A stretch of 64,000 nucleotides of DNA from an uncultured Eubacteriales bacterium (GTDB lineage Bacteria > Bacillota > Clostridia > Oscillospirales > Oscillospiraceae): assembly GCA_900545925.1 (NCBI GenBank), contig URAZ01000012.1:17829-81828 (forward strand), written 5' to 3'. The notes below the pieces were generated by a model. The model did not search any database. It saw only the letters and a program-made list of their open reading frames with translations, and was not told the origin of the DNA. A program made the position numbers and the translations under genes. Shown one piece after another: positions 8,212-17,354 of this stretch (position 1 is the first letter of the stretch; each line of letters starts with the position of its first letter).

Positions 8212-9614
8212 ATACAGGTAAAATTCTGACCGTTTCCGGTCCTGTCGTGGACTGCGGCTTTGAAACGGGGCAGCTGCCCGCTATCCGCGAGGCGCTGCAT
8301 GTCACGCTACACGGCGAAGTTCGCGTGATGGAGGTCGTGCAGCAGCTTTCCGCGACGCGTGTGCGCTGTGTGCTGCTGGGCGCAAGCGAGCAGCTTTCAC
8401 GCGGCATGCCGGTCAAGGCGACCGGCACCGGCATTCAGGTACCAGTCGGTGAAGCAACGCTTGGCCGGATGTTTAACGTATTGGGCGAACCCATCGACGG
8501 CGAGGGTGCCTTGCCCAGTGAGACACCGCAGTGGGAAATTCACCGCAAGCCCCCGGTTTTTTCTGAACAGCGCCCGGCAACAGAACTGCTGGAGACAGGC
8601 ATCAAGGTCATCGACCTGCTGGAGCCGTATCCAAAGGGCAGCAAGATTGGTCTGTTCGGCGGCGCAGGCGTCGGCAAAACGGTGCTCATTCAGGAACTCA
8701 TTCACAACGTCGCAACGGAGCACGGCGGCTATTCCGTCTTCACCGGCGTCGGCGAGCGCAGCCGCGAGGGCAATGACCTCTGGAACGAAATGCACGGGAG
8801 CGGTGTGCTGCAAAAGACGGCGCTGGTCTTCGGACAGATGAACGAATCGCCCGGCGTGCGCATGCGCGTAGCGCTTTCCGGTCTGACGATGGCCGAATAT
8901 TTTCGTGATACCGAAAAGAAGGACGTTCTGCTGTTCATCGACAACATTTTCCGCTTTGTGCAGGCAGGCAGCGAGGTTTCGACGCTGCTTGGCCGCATGC
9001 CATCCGCCGTCGGCTATCAGCCGACGCTGGCGGAGGAAATGGGCGCGCTGCAGGAGCGCATCGCCTCGACCTCCAACGGCTCGGTCACGTCTGTGCAGGC
9101 CGTCTATGTCCCGGCAGACGATCTGACTGACCCGGCCCCGGCCACGACATTTACGCATCTGGACGCGACGACCGTTCTGAGCCGGAAGATTGCTGAACAG
9201 GGCCTCTACCCTGCCGTCGATCCACTGGCATCCTCATCCCGGATTCTGGAGGCATCCATCGTTGGGCAGACACATTATGAAACTGCCCGGCGCGTGCAGG
9301 AAATACTTCAGAAATACAAGGAATTGCAGGACATTATTGCGATTCTCGGTATGGACGAATTGAGCGAGGAGGATAAGCTGACTGTCGCACGGGCCAGAAA
9401 AATCCAACGGTTTCTTTCCCAGCCGACGCACGTTGCGGAGAAGTTTACCGGCATTCCGGGCGTTTATGTCCCGCTGGACGAGACGCTTCGCGGCTTCCAG
9501 GCGATTCTGAACAGCGATATGGACGCGTATCCGGAAGCGGCCTTTTATAACGTCGGCACGATTGACGAGGCTGTCCGCAAGGCAGAGCAGCTTAAAAAGG
9601 AGGCTTCGCTGTGA
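8208..9614 (+). CDS. atpD: F-type ATP synthase beta subunit
   Basis: The 468-residue catalytic subunit starts at ATG 8208, which overlaps the atpG stop and follows AGGGAGG. Walker A GGAGVGKT is at 151-158, followed by GERSREGNDLW carrying the catalytic glutamate, LLFIDNIFRF as Walker B, and an intact DELSEED loop near residue 385. All features point to a functional synthase. The beta-barrel N-terminus (GKILTVSGPVVDCGF) is normal in length. Confidence 0.97.
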   Translation: MNTGKILTVSGPVVDCGFETGQLPAIREALHVTLHGEVRVMEVVQQLSATRVRCVLLGASEQLSRGMPVKATGTGIQVPVGEATLGRMFNVLGEPIDGEGALPSETPQWEIHRKPPVFSEQRPATELLETGIKVIDLLEPYPKGSKIGLFGGAGVGKTVLIQELIHNVATEHGGYSVFTGVGERSREGNDLWNEMHGSGVLQKTALVFGQMNESPGVRMRVALSGLTMAEYFRDTEKKDVLLFIDNIFRFVQAGSEVSTLLGRMPSAVGYQPTLAEEMGALQERIASTSNGSVTSVQAVYVPADDLTDPAPATTFTHLDATTVLSRKIAEQGLYPAVDPLASSSRILEASIVGQTHYETARRVQEILQKYKELQDIIAILGMDELSEEDKLTVARARKIQRFLSQPTHVAEKFTGIPGVYVPLDETLRGFQAILNSDMDAYPEAAFYNVGTIDEAVRKAEQLKKEASL

Positions 9615-10021
9615 ACAGCTTCCGCGTGCATATTCTGGCCGCTGACCACACATTTTATGACGGCCCGTGCGAATCGCTGACGATCCCCGCGCCGGACGGA
9701 CAATACGGCATCTGGGCCGGGCACGCTAACACAATCTGCGCGATCATCCCCGGCACACTGCGCCTGCGCGTCCCAGAGGGCGCGGAACAAATCGCAGCAG
9801 TCTCCTCCGGCGTGGTCAAGATTGAAGACAATGATGTGCTGGTACTGGTAGACTCGGCTGAACGGCCGGAGGATATCGACCGCCTGCGCGCACAGCACGC
9901 GGCAGACGCCGCGAAGGAAGCCATTCTGCAAAAACGCTCCATCCGGGAATACCGCGAAGCGCATCTGACGCTGGCACGGGCAATCGCCCGCCTGCACGTC
10001 AAGTCTCTCTCCGAACAATAG
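9611..10021 (+). CDS. atpC: F-type ATP synthase epsilon subunit
   Basis: This 136-residue protein has the N-terminal beta-sandwich (FRVHILAADHTFYDGPCESL, PDGQYGIWAGHAN) and a C-terminal helical hairpin (ERPEDIDRLRAQHAA to the end). The start is GTG at 9611, overlapping the atpD stop. It ends the operon and is followed at once by a strong terminator. Confidence 0.94.
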   Translation: MNSFRVHILAADHTFYDGPCESLTIPAPDGQYGIWAGHANTICAIIPGTLRLRVPEGAEQIAAVSSGVVKIEDNDVLVLVDSAERPEDIDRLRAQHAADAAKEAILQKRSIREYREAHLTLARAIARLHVKSLSEQ

Positions 10022-10039
10022 CCCATTCCCCTTTCTTTT

Positions 10040-10088
10040 GCCGGGGTCTTCGCAGCAAACTGCTGCGGGGCCCCGGCTTTGTCTTTTC
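10040..10088 (+). terminator. Terminator of the ATP synthase operon
   Basis: Stem GCCGGGG...CGCAGCA/TGCTGCG...CCCCGGC followed by TTTGTCTTTTCG, 18 bp after atpC. Confidence 0.9.
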
Positions 10089-10162
10089 GTCTTTCAGCGG
10101 CAGATACCAATGGCACACACGGCCGCAAAGGATACCTGTCATGAAATTTTTTTGTAAGCCTA

Positions 10163-10216
10163 TTGACATTGTCCGTCTACTCGTGTAGAATGTTCCCATA
10201 TTCTACACGAGTAGAC
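10163..10216 (+). promoter_or_regulatory. Promoter and BlaI-type operator of the first BlaI/M56 pair
   Basis: TTGACA (10163-10168), a 17-bp spacer and TAGAAT (10186-10191) form a near-consensus promoter. A perfect inverted repeat with 17-bp arms (10175-10191 and 10200-10216) covers the spacer, -10 box and start site. Each arm itself contains a TCTACnnnnGTAGA dyad, so two repressor dimers could bind. The right arm abuts the ribosome site of the repressor gene, which fits autoregulation. Confidence 0.85.
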
Positions 10217-10221
10217 AGGAG

Positions 10222-10602
10222 GTGTTGAAAACGGAAATTCCGAAAATCCACGAAGGAGAATATCGCTTCTGCCTGATTCTATGGAAGCATGAGCCGGTCA
10301 CGGCAGCGCAGCTTGCAAAGCTTTGCCTGGAGCAGCTGGGCTGGAAGCGAACGACAACCTACACGATCATCAAGCGGCTTGGTGAGCGCGGAATCCTGAA
10401 AAACGAAAACGGTATTGTGACCGCGCTTGTTTCCAAGGATGAGGCGCAGGCCTGCGAGATTGACGACCTGGTCGAGAAAAAATTCGAGGGGTCTTTGCCT
10501 ACCTTTATCGCCGCATTTACAAAACGGCAGGATCTGTCTGAGCAGGAACTTGACGAGGTACAGCAGATGATCGACCGCATCCGTAGAGGAGAAACACAAT
10601 GA
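10222..10602 (+). CDS. BlaI/MecI-family repressor
   Basis: This winged-helix repressor of about 126 residues has the BlaI pattern: EIPKIHEGEYRFCLILWKHE, then W-K-R-T-T-T-YTIIKRLGERGIL as the recognition region and a C-terminal dimerisation helix. No ATG is near; the start is GTG 10222 or TTG 10225, both very close to AGGAGG (10217-10222), so the exact start is uncertain. It overlaps the downstream M56 gene by four bases. BlaI proteins are normally inactivated when the partner membrane protease senses a signal. Confidence 0.9.
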   Translation: MLKTEIPKIHEGEYRFCLILWKHEPVTAAQLAKLCLEQLGWKRTTTYTIIKRLGERGILKNENGIVTALVSKDEAQACEIDDLVEKKFEGSLPTFIAAFTKRQDLSEQELDEVQQMIDRIRRGETQ

Positions 10603-12089
10603 GCGCACTCTTTCTGAAAATTCTCAACATGAGCGTCTGCGCAAGCTGGATTGCAGCGGCGGTTCTGGTACTGCGGTTCTGCCTGAAAAGAGCGCCGAAA
10701 TGGGTAAATGTGCTGCTTTGGGGCTTTGTTGCCGCGCGGCTGATCTGCCCGGTTTCCATTGAAAGCGCGCTGAGTCTGATTCCGCGCGCGGACGCCATCA
10801 GTTCAGCGGTTCTGACAGCGCCCGGACAAACAGCAGCCGCTCCAGTGATTGGCGGCGCAGCCGCCGCAGGCGCTGCGGCGAACCCGCTTCAGACATGGAT
10901 TCCCATCCTAGCGTGGGTCTGGCTTGCCGGCGTTGTCGTGCTTTTTCTGTACACCACAGTCAGCACGCTCCGGCTGCGCCGGAAGGTCTGCGAGGCAGTT
11001 CGTCTGCGGGGGAACATTTATCAGTCCGAGCAAGTCGCCTCACCGTTCGTGCTTGGGACGTTCCAGCCCAGGATCTATCTTCCCTACCGTATGGGCAGCC
11101 GCGACCAACAGCACGTCATCGCACACGAACAGGCCCATCTGCGGCGCGGCGATCACCTGTGGAAGCCGCTTGGCTTCCTGCTGCTGACGATTCACTGGTT
11201 CAACCCTCTGATGTGGCTCAGCTATGTGCTGTTGTGCCGGGATATTGAATTGGCCTGTGACGAAAAAGTAATCAAAGAATTGGGCTTCGAGCAAAGAGCC
11301 GATTATATGCAGGCACTTGTCTCGTGCAGCGTCAGCCGCCGCAGAATTGCGGCCTGCCCACTCGCTTTCGGCGAAATCGGAGTAAAGGAGCGTGTAAAAT
11401 CTGTTATGAACTATAAAAAACCAACCTTCTGGATCATTCTGCTGGTCGTCATCGCCTGCATCGCTCTCGTGGTCTGCTTCCTGACTGACCCGGTGGACTC
11501 CAAGACGGAGGAACCTGCTGATACCATCGTTTCCACCACGGAAAACACCCCTGATTCGGCGGATACAACGCTGGAAGAATCCTCTCAGCCCACAGTCCCG
11601 AGCGAACCGGAGCAGCCTACCGAACAGGATGTGCTGAAAGGAGCCCTGTCCGCCGCTGAGGAAGCTGACACCTCGATTCTAGATGAACTAATCAGCAACG
11701 CGGTTCTGGACCACTATGCGGACGCTGTGCAGCCCGGACAGATCCATGTGGAAAGCCATGTCACTCTGGCGGAGGACAAACACGACACACAGTCCGTCAC
11801 CGTATATCTGCTTGTTCTTCAGGAAATCTACAGTGTGGACGGCGAATCGCTGACGCTGGAGAATGGAAGCTATATTCCCACGGCGATCACGTTCTCGCTC
11901 AGTACCTCCGGCGGCGCGCCGATAGAATACTGGGAGCCCAGCGACGGCAGCTATTCCGACGACATCCGCGCCAAATTCCCGTCCGCAGCGGCAGACGAAG
12001 CGCTGCAGAACGATCAAGCGTATATCGAGGATTTGAAAACCGTGTGCTATCAAAAAGCGCTCGAAGCAAAGAATGGCGCTGCGTCCTGA
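10599..12089 (+). CDS. BlaR1/MecR1-type M56 membrane metallopeptidase
   Basis: This 496-residue protein has several N-terminal membrane helices and a zinc-protease motif H-E-Q-A-H (in VIAHEQAHLRRGDH), with the downstream glutamate in ELACDE. A last membrane helix lies near residues 275-295. The extracytoplasmic C-terminus is a Thr/Ser/Pro/Glu-rich linker plus about 150 residues that show no penicillin-binding motif, so the sensed signal is probably not a beta-lactam. It is coupled to the BlaI gene by ATGA overlap. Confidence 0.88.
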   Translation: MSALFLKILNMSVCASWIAAAVLVLRFCLKRAPKWVNVLLWGFVAARLICPVSIESALSLIPRADAISSAVLTAPGQTAAAPVIGGAAAAGAAANPLQTWIPILAWVWLAGVVVLFLYTTVSTLRLRRKVCEAVRLRGNIYQSEQVASPFVLGTFQPRIYLPYRMGSRDQQHVIAHEQAHLRRGDHLWKPLGFLLLTIHWFNPLMWLSYVLLCRDIELACDEKVIKELGFEQRADYMQALVSCSVSRRRIAACPLAFGEIGVKERVKSVMNYKKPTFWIILLVVIACIALVVCFLTDPVDSKTEEPADTIVSTTENTPDSADTTLEESSQPTVPSEPEQPTEQDVLKGALSAAEEADTSILDELISNAVLDHYADAVQPGQIHVESHVTLAEDKHDTQSVTVYLLVLQEIYSVDGESLTLENGSYIPTAITFSLSTSGGAPIEYWEPSDGSYSDDIRAKFPSAAADEALQNDQAYIEDLKTVCYQKALEAKNGAAS

Positions 12090-12095
12090 TACCCT

Positions 12096-12257
12096 ATGCC
12101 GGAAGACGCACCAGATCGGTTTGAGGCATGGCTGGATGAAACGAACCGGATCGTATCTTTTCATGAAATTCCAGACAGCCGGTATTACAGCACAGAAGCA
12201 TCTGACTTCTGGCAGAGAATCACCAGCCTGATTCTGGCCGGATATCGGGTACAATAA
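12096..12257 (+). CDS. Small hypothetical protein (53 aa)
   Basis: The frame starts at ATG 12096, six bases after the M56 stop, and encodes a compact polar protein beginning MPEDAPDRFEAWLDETNR and ending ITSLILAGYRVQ. It resembles in style the short uncharacterised Firmicutes proteins of the WLDETNRIVSFHE type. The ribosome site is weak, so expression would rely on coupling to the upstream gene. It is followed by a terminator. No function can be assigned. Confidence 0.5.
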   Translation: MPEDAPDRFEAWLDETNRIVSFHEIPDSRYYSTEASDFWQRITSLILAGYRVQ

Positions 12258-12268
12258 ATTCGGACAAG

Positions 12269-12315
12269 AAGCGCCGAAGAGAAATTTTTGGTTCTCTCCG
12301 GCGCTTTGTTCTTTC
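12269..12315 (+). terminator. Terminator between convergent units
   Basis: AAGCGCCG (12269-12276) pairs with CGGCGCTT (12299-12306), with an inner GAGA/TCTC, followed by TGTTCTTTC on the plus strand. It closes the BlaI/M56 unit and faces the end of the acetyltransferase gene. Confidence 0.8.
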
Positions 12316-12715
12316 AAGTCTTCATAAATCCGCAGCAGTCAATCTCGGATAGTTCCTGAAACCCGGCAGACTGATAAAATACCCTGGTTTCCGGTGTATT
12401 GTCTGTCACAAGTTCGATCTGCCGCACATCGGCATATCGTTCAAGTACTGCCCGCAGCAGCGCAGAGCCGATTCCCTGCCGCTGATAGTCCGGACGCACC
12501 AGAATATCCTGCACAAATATAATGGTATGTCCGTCGCCCACCGCGCGAACCAGCCCCAGAAGCGTTGTTCCTTCATAGGCTGCCAGCGTCAGCAGCGAGT
12601 TTTCAAAACCTTTCCGCAGCGTATCCGGAGCATCCGTATAGGCAGTCCAGCCTACCTCTGCATACAGCCGTAGAATCTCCGCTTCCTTGTATTCTGTATA
12701 GTCTTTGATTGTCAT
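12314..12715 (-). CDS. GNAT-family N-acetyltransferase
   Basis: This GNAT protein (133 aa) has the acetyl-CoA motif in VQDILVRPDYQRQGIGSALL and the C-terminal ETRVFYQSAGF segment. ATG 12715 (MTIKDY) is preferred over an ATG eight codons upstream because TGGAGG lies eight bases before it. The N-terminal AEILRLYAEVGWTAYTD is typical of a widespread Firmicutes subfamily with unknown substrate. It lies downstream of mal on the same strand and could be co-transcribed with it. Confidence 0.88.
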   Translation of the reverse strand: MTIKDYTEYKEAEILRLYAEVGWTAYTDAPDTLRKGFENSLLTLAAYEGTTLLGLVRAVGDGHTIIFVQDILVRPDYQRQGIGSALLRAVLERYADVRQIELVTDNTPETRVFYQSAGFQELSEIDCCGFMKT

Positions 12716-12818
12716 ATAAGCAACCTCCAGTTTCTGCATTCTGAATATTGCTTTTTCAGCGCAGCCGCATGCACATCCCTCCGTATGATTTCATCAACGC
12801 CAGCCGATACAGACTGTT

Positions 12819-14069
12819 TCAGCGCAGCTTTGCCTGCCGCAGCGCGAGGATGCGGTTCATTTCGTTGGACACGATCATGTAGCCCTCATCAACACCCATA
12901 CCGGGCTTGGCAAGGATCTGCACCGGCTGGGTCGCCATGGCGCAATGGACACAGACCTGGGCCGAGCGATCTGTTTCGTTACAGGTGCCGCCCTGATAGG
13001 CACCGATGCCGTGTGCCTTGCAGTAGAGCACCGCCTCAATGGTATTGTTGATGCCGCCGAGGTCGGGCGTCTTGATCTGCACCATGTGGCCGGCTCTGCG
13101 GTCGGCAAATTCCCGGATGTCTTCGAGCGTATTGCACCATTCGTCGGCGACCAGTTCGACCTGAATTCCGCGGCGGTCTAGTTCCGCTGTCAGTCCCGCA
13201 AGCGCAACGATCTGCGTTTCGCGGTCGCAGTCACAGTCCATCGGGCCTTCGATGCGCAGATGGAAGGGCTTTGCCGCCTGCTCCAATTCTGCAAGATAAT
13301 CTGCCATGGCAGCATAATTGTTGTTTCCGAACGCAGCGCCGATGGTGCCGTAGACGTCGATGTGCAGGACCGGCTGATAGTTCTCGTCCGCGCGCATGGT
13401 CAGGATGCGGCCGCGCAGCCATTTGACATACTCCAGCAGCTTTTCGCCGTGCTCTCCAAGCTTGGTCTGCACGTTATTAATAAGCGCATGCGGCAGCACC
13501 TGCGCGCGCTTGATGATCATCTTGTCGGCGTTGTCATAGCGGTCGTCGCCGGACTGCGTAAAGATGGGGATCGGCGTCTGGCTGACCGTGCAGCCGTATT
13601 CGTCCGCAACGACCTCGCACATCAGCCGTCCCGTTGCCTTTGCGACCGCGTCCAGAATGGCCTGCGATACGCCGTAGCGGATGGCCGTGTGCAGGCGCTT
13701 ACCGTTTACCTCGATGGCCTCCATCTGCGCGCACAGGCCGCGGAAATCATCCGCCTCCCGACCCAGAAGCATCGGGCGGACATACTGCTCAATGATGGGG
13801 ATAAAGTCCTTCGCCAGAAACAGCGGGTCGCGTCCGCCCGCGCCGGAATACTGCACCGCCGCACAGTCGCCGAAAGCAATCTGTCCGTCTTCCAGAATGA
13901 TCATGACCGATACGGCCTCGCCCTTCATGCGTACGGCGGAAAACCCCTCCGTGACAGGCTGGCCGATGTAGAACATACCGTCGTGACCCGCGCCGCGCTT
14001 GATGGCACGCTGATCGTCAAAATAAAATCCTGTGCTGCCCGCAGCGCACACAACATCCTTGATCTTCAT
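12819..14069 (-). CDS. mal: Methylaspartate ammonia-lyase
   Basis: The 416-residue enolase-superfamily enzyme converts (2S,3S)-3-methylaspartate to mesaconate and ammonia. Recognisable elements are VKWLRGRI, HIDVYGTIG, RIEGPMDCD, ADEWCNTLED with the metal ligands, and the catalytic-lysine segment MVQIKTPDLGGINN. ATG 14069 is chosen because AAGGAGG lies in the six codons before it. It is the last gene of a nine-gene run that carries out glutamate fermentation. Confidence 0.95.
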   Translation of the reverse strand: MKIKDVVCAAGSTGFYFDDQRAIKRGAGHDGMFYIGQPVTEGFSAVRMKGEAVSVMIILEDGQIAFGDCAAVQYSGAGGRDPLFLAKDFIPIIEQYVRPMLLGREADDFRGLCAQMEAIEVNGKRLHTAIRYGVSQAILDAVAKATGRLMCEVVADEYGCTVSQTPIPIFTQSGDDRYDNADKMIIKRAQVLPHALINNVQTKLGEHGEKLLEYVKWLRGRILTMRADENYQPVLHIDVYGTIGAAFGNNNYAAMADYLAELEQAAKPFHLRIEGPMDCDCDRETQIVALAGLTAELDRRGIQVELVADEWCNTLEDIREFADRRAGHMVQIKTPDLGGINNTIEAVLYCKAHGIGAYQGGTCNETDRSAQVCVHCAMATQPVQILAKPGMGVDEGYMIVSNEMNRILALRQAKLR

Positions 14070-14087
14070 TTTCTGTTCCTCCTTCAT

Positions 14088-15536
14088 TTATCTGGGCCGC
14101 CCGACCAGACGGCCCTTGCTGATGGCGTAAACGTCATCGGTTACCATCTGGAACGTCGCCTTCCGGTGCTCAAAAGCAGCACGCTCCGCGATTTTTCCCA
14201 TGTGGTAGTCCCGAAGTTCCTTTGTAAACGGGAGATTGCCCATGTTCATGATGCGCACCGCGCCGTCGTTGTCGCGGCACGGCAGCATCTGGCCGGCGTT
14301 ATAGCGGCAGGGCGCAAACGGCACGTCCAAAACGCCCGCCTTCACGCCGCGGCACACACCGAGCGCAATATCGCCTCTGCCGAGTTCAAAGCATTTGTCA
14401 ACAATACAGCGCGTCTCCTGCCGGATGATCTCCATCTCTTCATCCAGATGCGTGTTGGCAAACGTCTGCTCAGACATCATGCTGACGACCTGCCGCGTAC
14501 AGCGCAGGCCCTGCGCGTTTGCCTCCATCGTCGGGATGCCGATGGCTTCGTGCGGGCTTTTGACAATGACCTTCGTGGCCTTGGAGAGCGCCGCGATCAG
14601 CGCGCCGGTCGAAATAACGCCGAACGCCTTCGCCTCATCTGCCGGGAAACCGCCCATCCACTGGTGCAGCACCGTCGTGACAAACACGTCGTGATAGCCG
14701 TACTTCGCCAGATATTCTTCCGTCAATTCCTCAAGCGTGCGGACTGCGGCGACATCCTGAATCAGATTGCCGCACTGACCGTATCCGACCGTGATGTTCT
14801 TCACGCCTTGCTCCGCCGCAAGCAGCGCCTCAATGATGGCGGCAGAATGGGAAATGCAGGGCGGCACAAGCGTGCCGGTCAGCGGTCCATACGGCTCGCG
14901 GTTGATGGAAACGCCCATCTCTTCATACAGCCCGGTCAGCCGGTCAACATACTGCCAGTTGGCGATGGTCGTCTCCATCGGGACATTTTTGCAGTAGGGC
15001 AGATTGTAGGAGATGCCGCCGCCCTCATAGCTGGTGAAGCCGCCCGCATAGGCAATTTCGGTCAGAAGCCGCGCATCCGGGGTACCGTGGCGCACCTGAA
15101 CCGGCACATTGACACTCTCCACAACCTTCCGGCAGCCGTAGACGCCGTGGTTGACAGCCGGGAAGCCGTTGAGCATGGCGCGGCCCTCTTCCTGGGAGGC
15201 CTTGATGCCCTCTTCGGCCTCGGTATAGCGATTCTGCCGGGTGTAGCTGTCAATGGTAGTAGGCAGCAGGTCGGCCTCGCCCTCTTTCTCCAGATACTGT
15301 AGTAGTTTGATGTGTTCCTCCAGAACCGGCACACCGGCGCGCGGCTGGATGAGCGTTTTATGCTCTTTTTTCGCTTCGATCAGCCTGGCGGAAAAATTGC
15401 GGCTTGGCTTCTGCTGCTTCTGATATACCGCAGCCTCCGTCAGATCGACGTCCCGGCCTGTCGGCCACTGCTGCAAAACCTCCTGCCGCATTGCCATGAA
15501 TTCCCCTTCCGGGATCTTTCTGTTCTGAATTTCCAT
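14088..15536 (-). CDS. glmE: Glutamate mutase epsilon (catalytic) subunit
   Basis: This 482-residue protein is the length of Clostridium MutE/GlmE. It is the TIM-barrel subunit that, with GlmS and adenosylcobalamin, rearranges L-glutamate to threo-3-methylaspartate. Conserved stretches include QVRHGTPDARLL, TSYEGGGISYNLPYCK and NREPYGPLTGTLVPP, which hold substrate-binding arginines and glutamate. The ATG overlaps the glmL stop by one base (TGATG). Confidence 0.95.
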   Translation of the reverse strand: MEIQNRKIPEGEFMAMRQEVLQQWPTGRDVDLTEAAVYQKQQKPSRNFSARLIEAKKEHKTLIQPRAGVPVLEEHIKLLQYLEKEGEADLLPTTIDSYTRQNRYTEAEEGIKASQEEGRAMLNGFPAVNHGVYGCRKVVESVNVPVQVRHGTPDARLLTEIAYAGGFTSYEGGGISYNLPYCKNVPMETTIANWQYVDRLTGLYEEMGVSINREPYGPLTGTLVPPCISHSAAIIEALLAAEQGVKNITVGYGQCGNLIQDVAAVRTLEELTEEYLAKYGYHDVFVTTVLHQWMGGFPADEAKAFGVISTGALIAALSKATKVIVKSPHEAIGIPTMEANAQGLRCTRQVVSMMSEQTFANTHLDEEMEIIRQETRCIVDKCFELGRGDIALGVCRGVKAGVLDVPFAPCRYNAGQMLPCRDNDGAVRIMNMGNLPFTKELRDYHMGKIAERAAFEHRKATFQMVTDDVYAISKGRLVGRPR

Positions 15537-16909
15537 CAGTTGATCTCCTCTTTCATGATTTGGAGCGCGATCTCCGGCTCACGCTGCGAGAGCAGGCCCA
15601 TCGCCGCCAAAATATAATGTTTGTCCAGAATGATATCCGCCTTTTTCGGGCGGAGCGACATAGGAGAAGCCGGGTCATAGCAGGCAAAGCGCGCAATCTG
15701 CCGCGCACGCTGCGAATGGATGAGACTTCCGCCCGTCACAACGACCTTGCGTACCTCGCACAGATCTTTTCCGCTCTGCACGAAGGTCTGCCCAAGCATG
15801 GTATACGTTTCTTCGAGCGTACCGGCGTGGCGCGTCACGGCAGTCTGCACGGCCATGGAGGCAACTGCGTAATCGAGCCGTTCCAGTTCCGTGTCGTGCT
15901 CCGGCAGCGTCTGCGTATTGTGCGCGAGCAGCTGCACGAGCGTCTCCACCCGCTCCGGCGAAAGCCCGGAAAGTTCCGCCAGCCGCTGTGCGCCCGCCGC
16001 AGCCAACACGCCCTCGATGGAATAGCGCATACCGATATCGCCCTCCACCGTCCGCTTGGCATACGGTTCCGGCAGGCCCTTGTAGACCCGGTTCATCTGC
16101 CGGGGCATGCCTTCGGCAATGGAATACACATCTGTTGTCGCACCACCGACATCCACGCCGATCAGTTCGCCGATGCCGGGCGTTTTGTCCGTTCCCTTTG
16201 CCAGCAGCGTCATGGCCTGCATGACCGCCGCAGGTGTCGGCATCATCGGGCCGCTCATCTGCTCCGCAGCGGCGCTCAGTCCCTTCGCTTGCACGATGCG
16301 GCGCAGGAAAATGCTGCGGATAGTCTTCTGTGTGTCCTCTGTTTTGAGCACGCCAAACTTCGGCATGACGTTTTCGCAGACGGACACCTCACAGCCCTCC
16401 AGCGCTTTTCGGCACTGCTGCATAGCCGTGCGGTTCCCTGCCAGAACGATGGGAAACTGCGGCCGGATCGTCGCCAGCATCTGCGCGTTATGAATGACGC
16501 AGGCACTGTTGCCGCCGTCTGTGCCGCCGACCAGAAGGAAGATGTCCGGGTTCACGCGCTGAATGGTTTCCAGATCGTCCTGCGTCAGCTCGAATGAAAA
16601 CTGCCCGACGATCTTCGCGCCCGCGCCGAGGCTTGCCAGCCGCGCGGCCTCCATCGTCAACTCCGGCACAAGTCCGCTGACCATCATCCGCAGTCCGCCC
16701 GCCGCCGAGGAGCAGGCAAACGATTGCGCAAACGTCAACGGCCCCGTTTGCGCCAGCAGCGCATCCAGTGCTTTCTGAAAGCCGATGCGCACGTCTTCGG
16801 CGACCGTCGTATACGACTGTGCTGTGCCGAGAATTCGGGCCGCATCCAGATCAACGGCAGTCAGCTTTGTATAGGTACTGCCAAAATCCGTCAATAATAC
16901 AGGCTTCAT
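15536..16909 (-). CDS. glmL: GlmL/MutL ATPase of the glutamate mutase system
   Basis: The 457-residue actin-like ATPase belongs to the MutL family. Its phosphate-binding loop is LTDFGSTYTKLTAVD at the N-terminus, followed by LVGGTDGGN and GVDVGGATTDVYS. The family is always linked to glutamate mutase and is thought to protect or reactivate the B12 enzyme. It overlaps glmS by four bases and glmE by one, so the three are translated together. Confidence 0.95.
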   Translation of the reverse strand: MKPVLLTDFGSTYTKLTAVDLDAARILGTAQSYTTVAEDVRIGFQKALDALLAQTGPLTFAQSFACSSAAGGLRMMVSGLVPELTMEAARLASLGAGAKIVGQFSFELTQDDLETIQRVNPDIFLLVGGTDGGNSACVIHNAQMLATIRPQFPIVLAGNRTAMQQCRKALEGCEVSVCENVMPKFGVLKTEDTQKTIRSIFLRRIVQAKGLSAAAEQMSGPMMPTPAAVMQAMTLLAKGTDKTPGIGELIGVDVGGATTDVYSIAEGMPRQMNRVYKGLPEPYAKRTVEGDIGMRYSIEGVLAAAGAQRLAELSGLSPERVETLVQLLAHNTQTLPEHDTELERLDYAVASMAVQTAVTRHAGTLEETYTMLGQTFVQSGKDLCEVRKVVVTGGSLIHSQRARQIARFACYDPASPMSLRPKKADIILDKHYILAAMGLLSQREPEIALQIMKEEIN

Positions 16910-17340
16910 TGCGCCCCCTCTTCGTGATACAAAATCTCCCGCAGCGCAGCGATGGTCGTCTCCGGCGGCGTGCCAGGCGGAAAGGCACGGTCAAAGCCCA
17001 TGGCCTTGAAGCGCTTTTCCACGTCTGCGAAATCCTGCTTGCCGACGACAATATTCCCGCCGACAAGCAGCGGAATCCCGGCAAGACCAGCTTCGTCGCA
17101 CTTTTCCCGCATGCCGCGGCAGTCCAACTCGCCCTGTCCGTAGAGCGAGGATACCACGATGGCGTCCGCGTCCGCTTCGATCGCGGCCTCGATATACTCC
17201 TCCTGCGAGACCATGACGCCCAGATTTACAACATCAAAGCCCGCCTCGGTGAACGCGTGATAGAGGATCTTGTTCCCCACCGCGTGTACGTCCGCGCCGA
17301 TGACGCCGATGATGAGTACCTTTTTCCGTTCTTCATTCAT
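16906..17340 (-). CDS. glmS: Glutamate mutase sigma (B12-binding) subunit
   Basis: This 144-residue Rossmann-like cobalamin-binding subunit carries the base-off/His-on motif D-V-H-A-V-G (Asp17, His19, Gly22). The later conserved SSLYGQGELD and LLVGGNIVVG strands contact the nucleotide tail. Its separate small size matches the two-component Clostridium enzyme. GlmS needs adenosylcobalamin, linking this locus to the corrinoid genes elsewhere in the window. Confidence 0.96.
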   Translation of the reverse strand: MNEERKKVLIIGVIGADVHAVGNKILYHAFTEAGFDVVNLGVMVSQEEYIEAAIEADADAIVVSSLYGQGELDCRGMREKCDEAGLAGIPLLVGGNIVVGKQDFADVEKRFKAMGFDRAFPPGTPPETTIAALREILYHEEGAQ

Positions 17341-17354
17341 AGCTGCACCTCACC

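Noticed and set aside
10599..12089. M56 protein as a beta-lactam resistance sensor (BlaR1/MecR1 proper)
   Set aside because: The C-terminal region has no SxxK or KTG-like penicillin-binding motifs and no beta-lactamase is nearby.
13260..15302. 680-codon plus-strand frame opposite mal and glmE
   Set aside because: It is antisense to two certain enzymes, has Arg/His-rich shadow composition and no family match.
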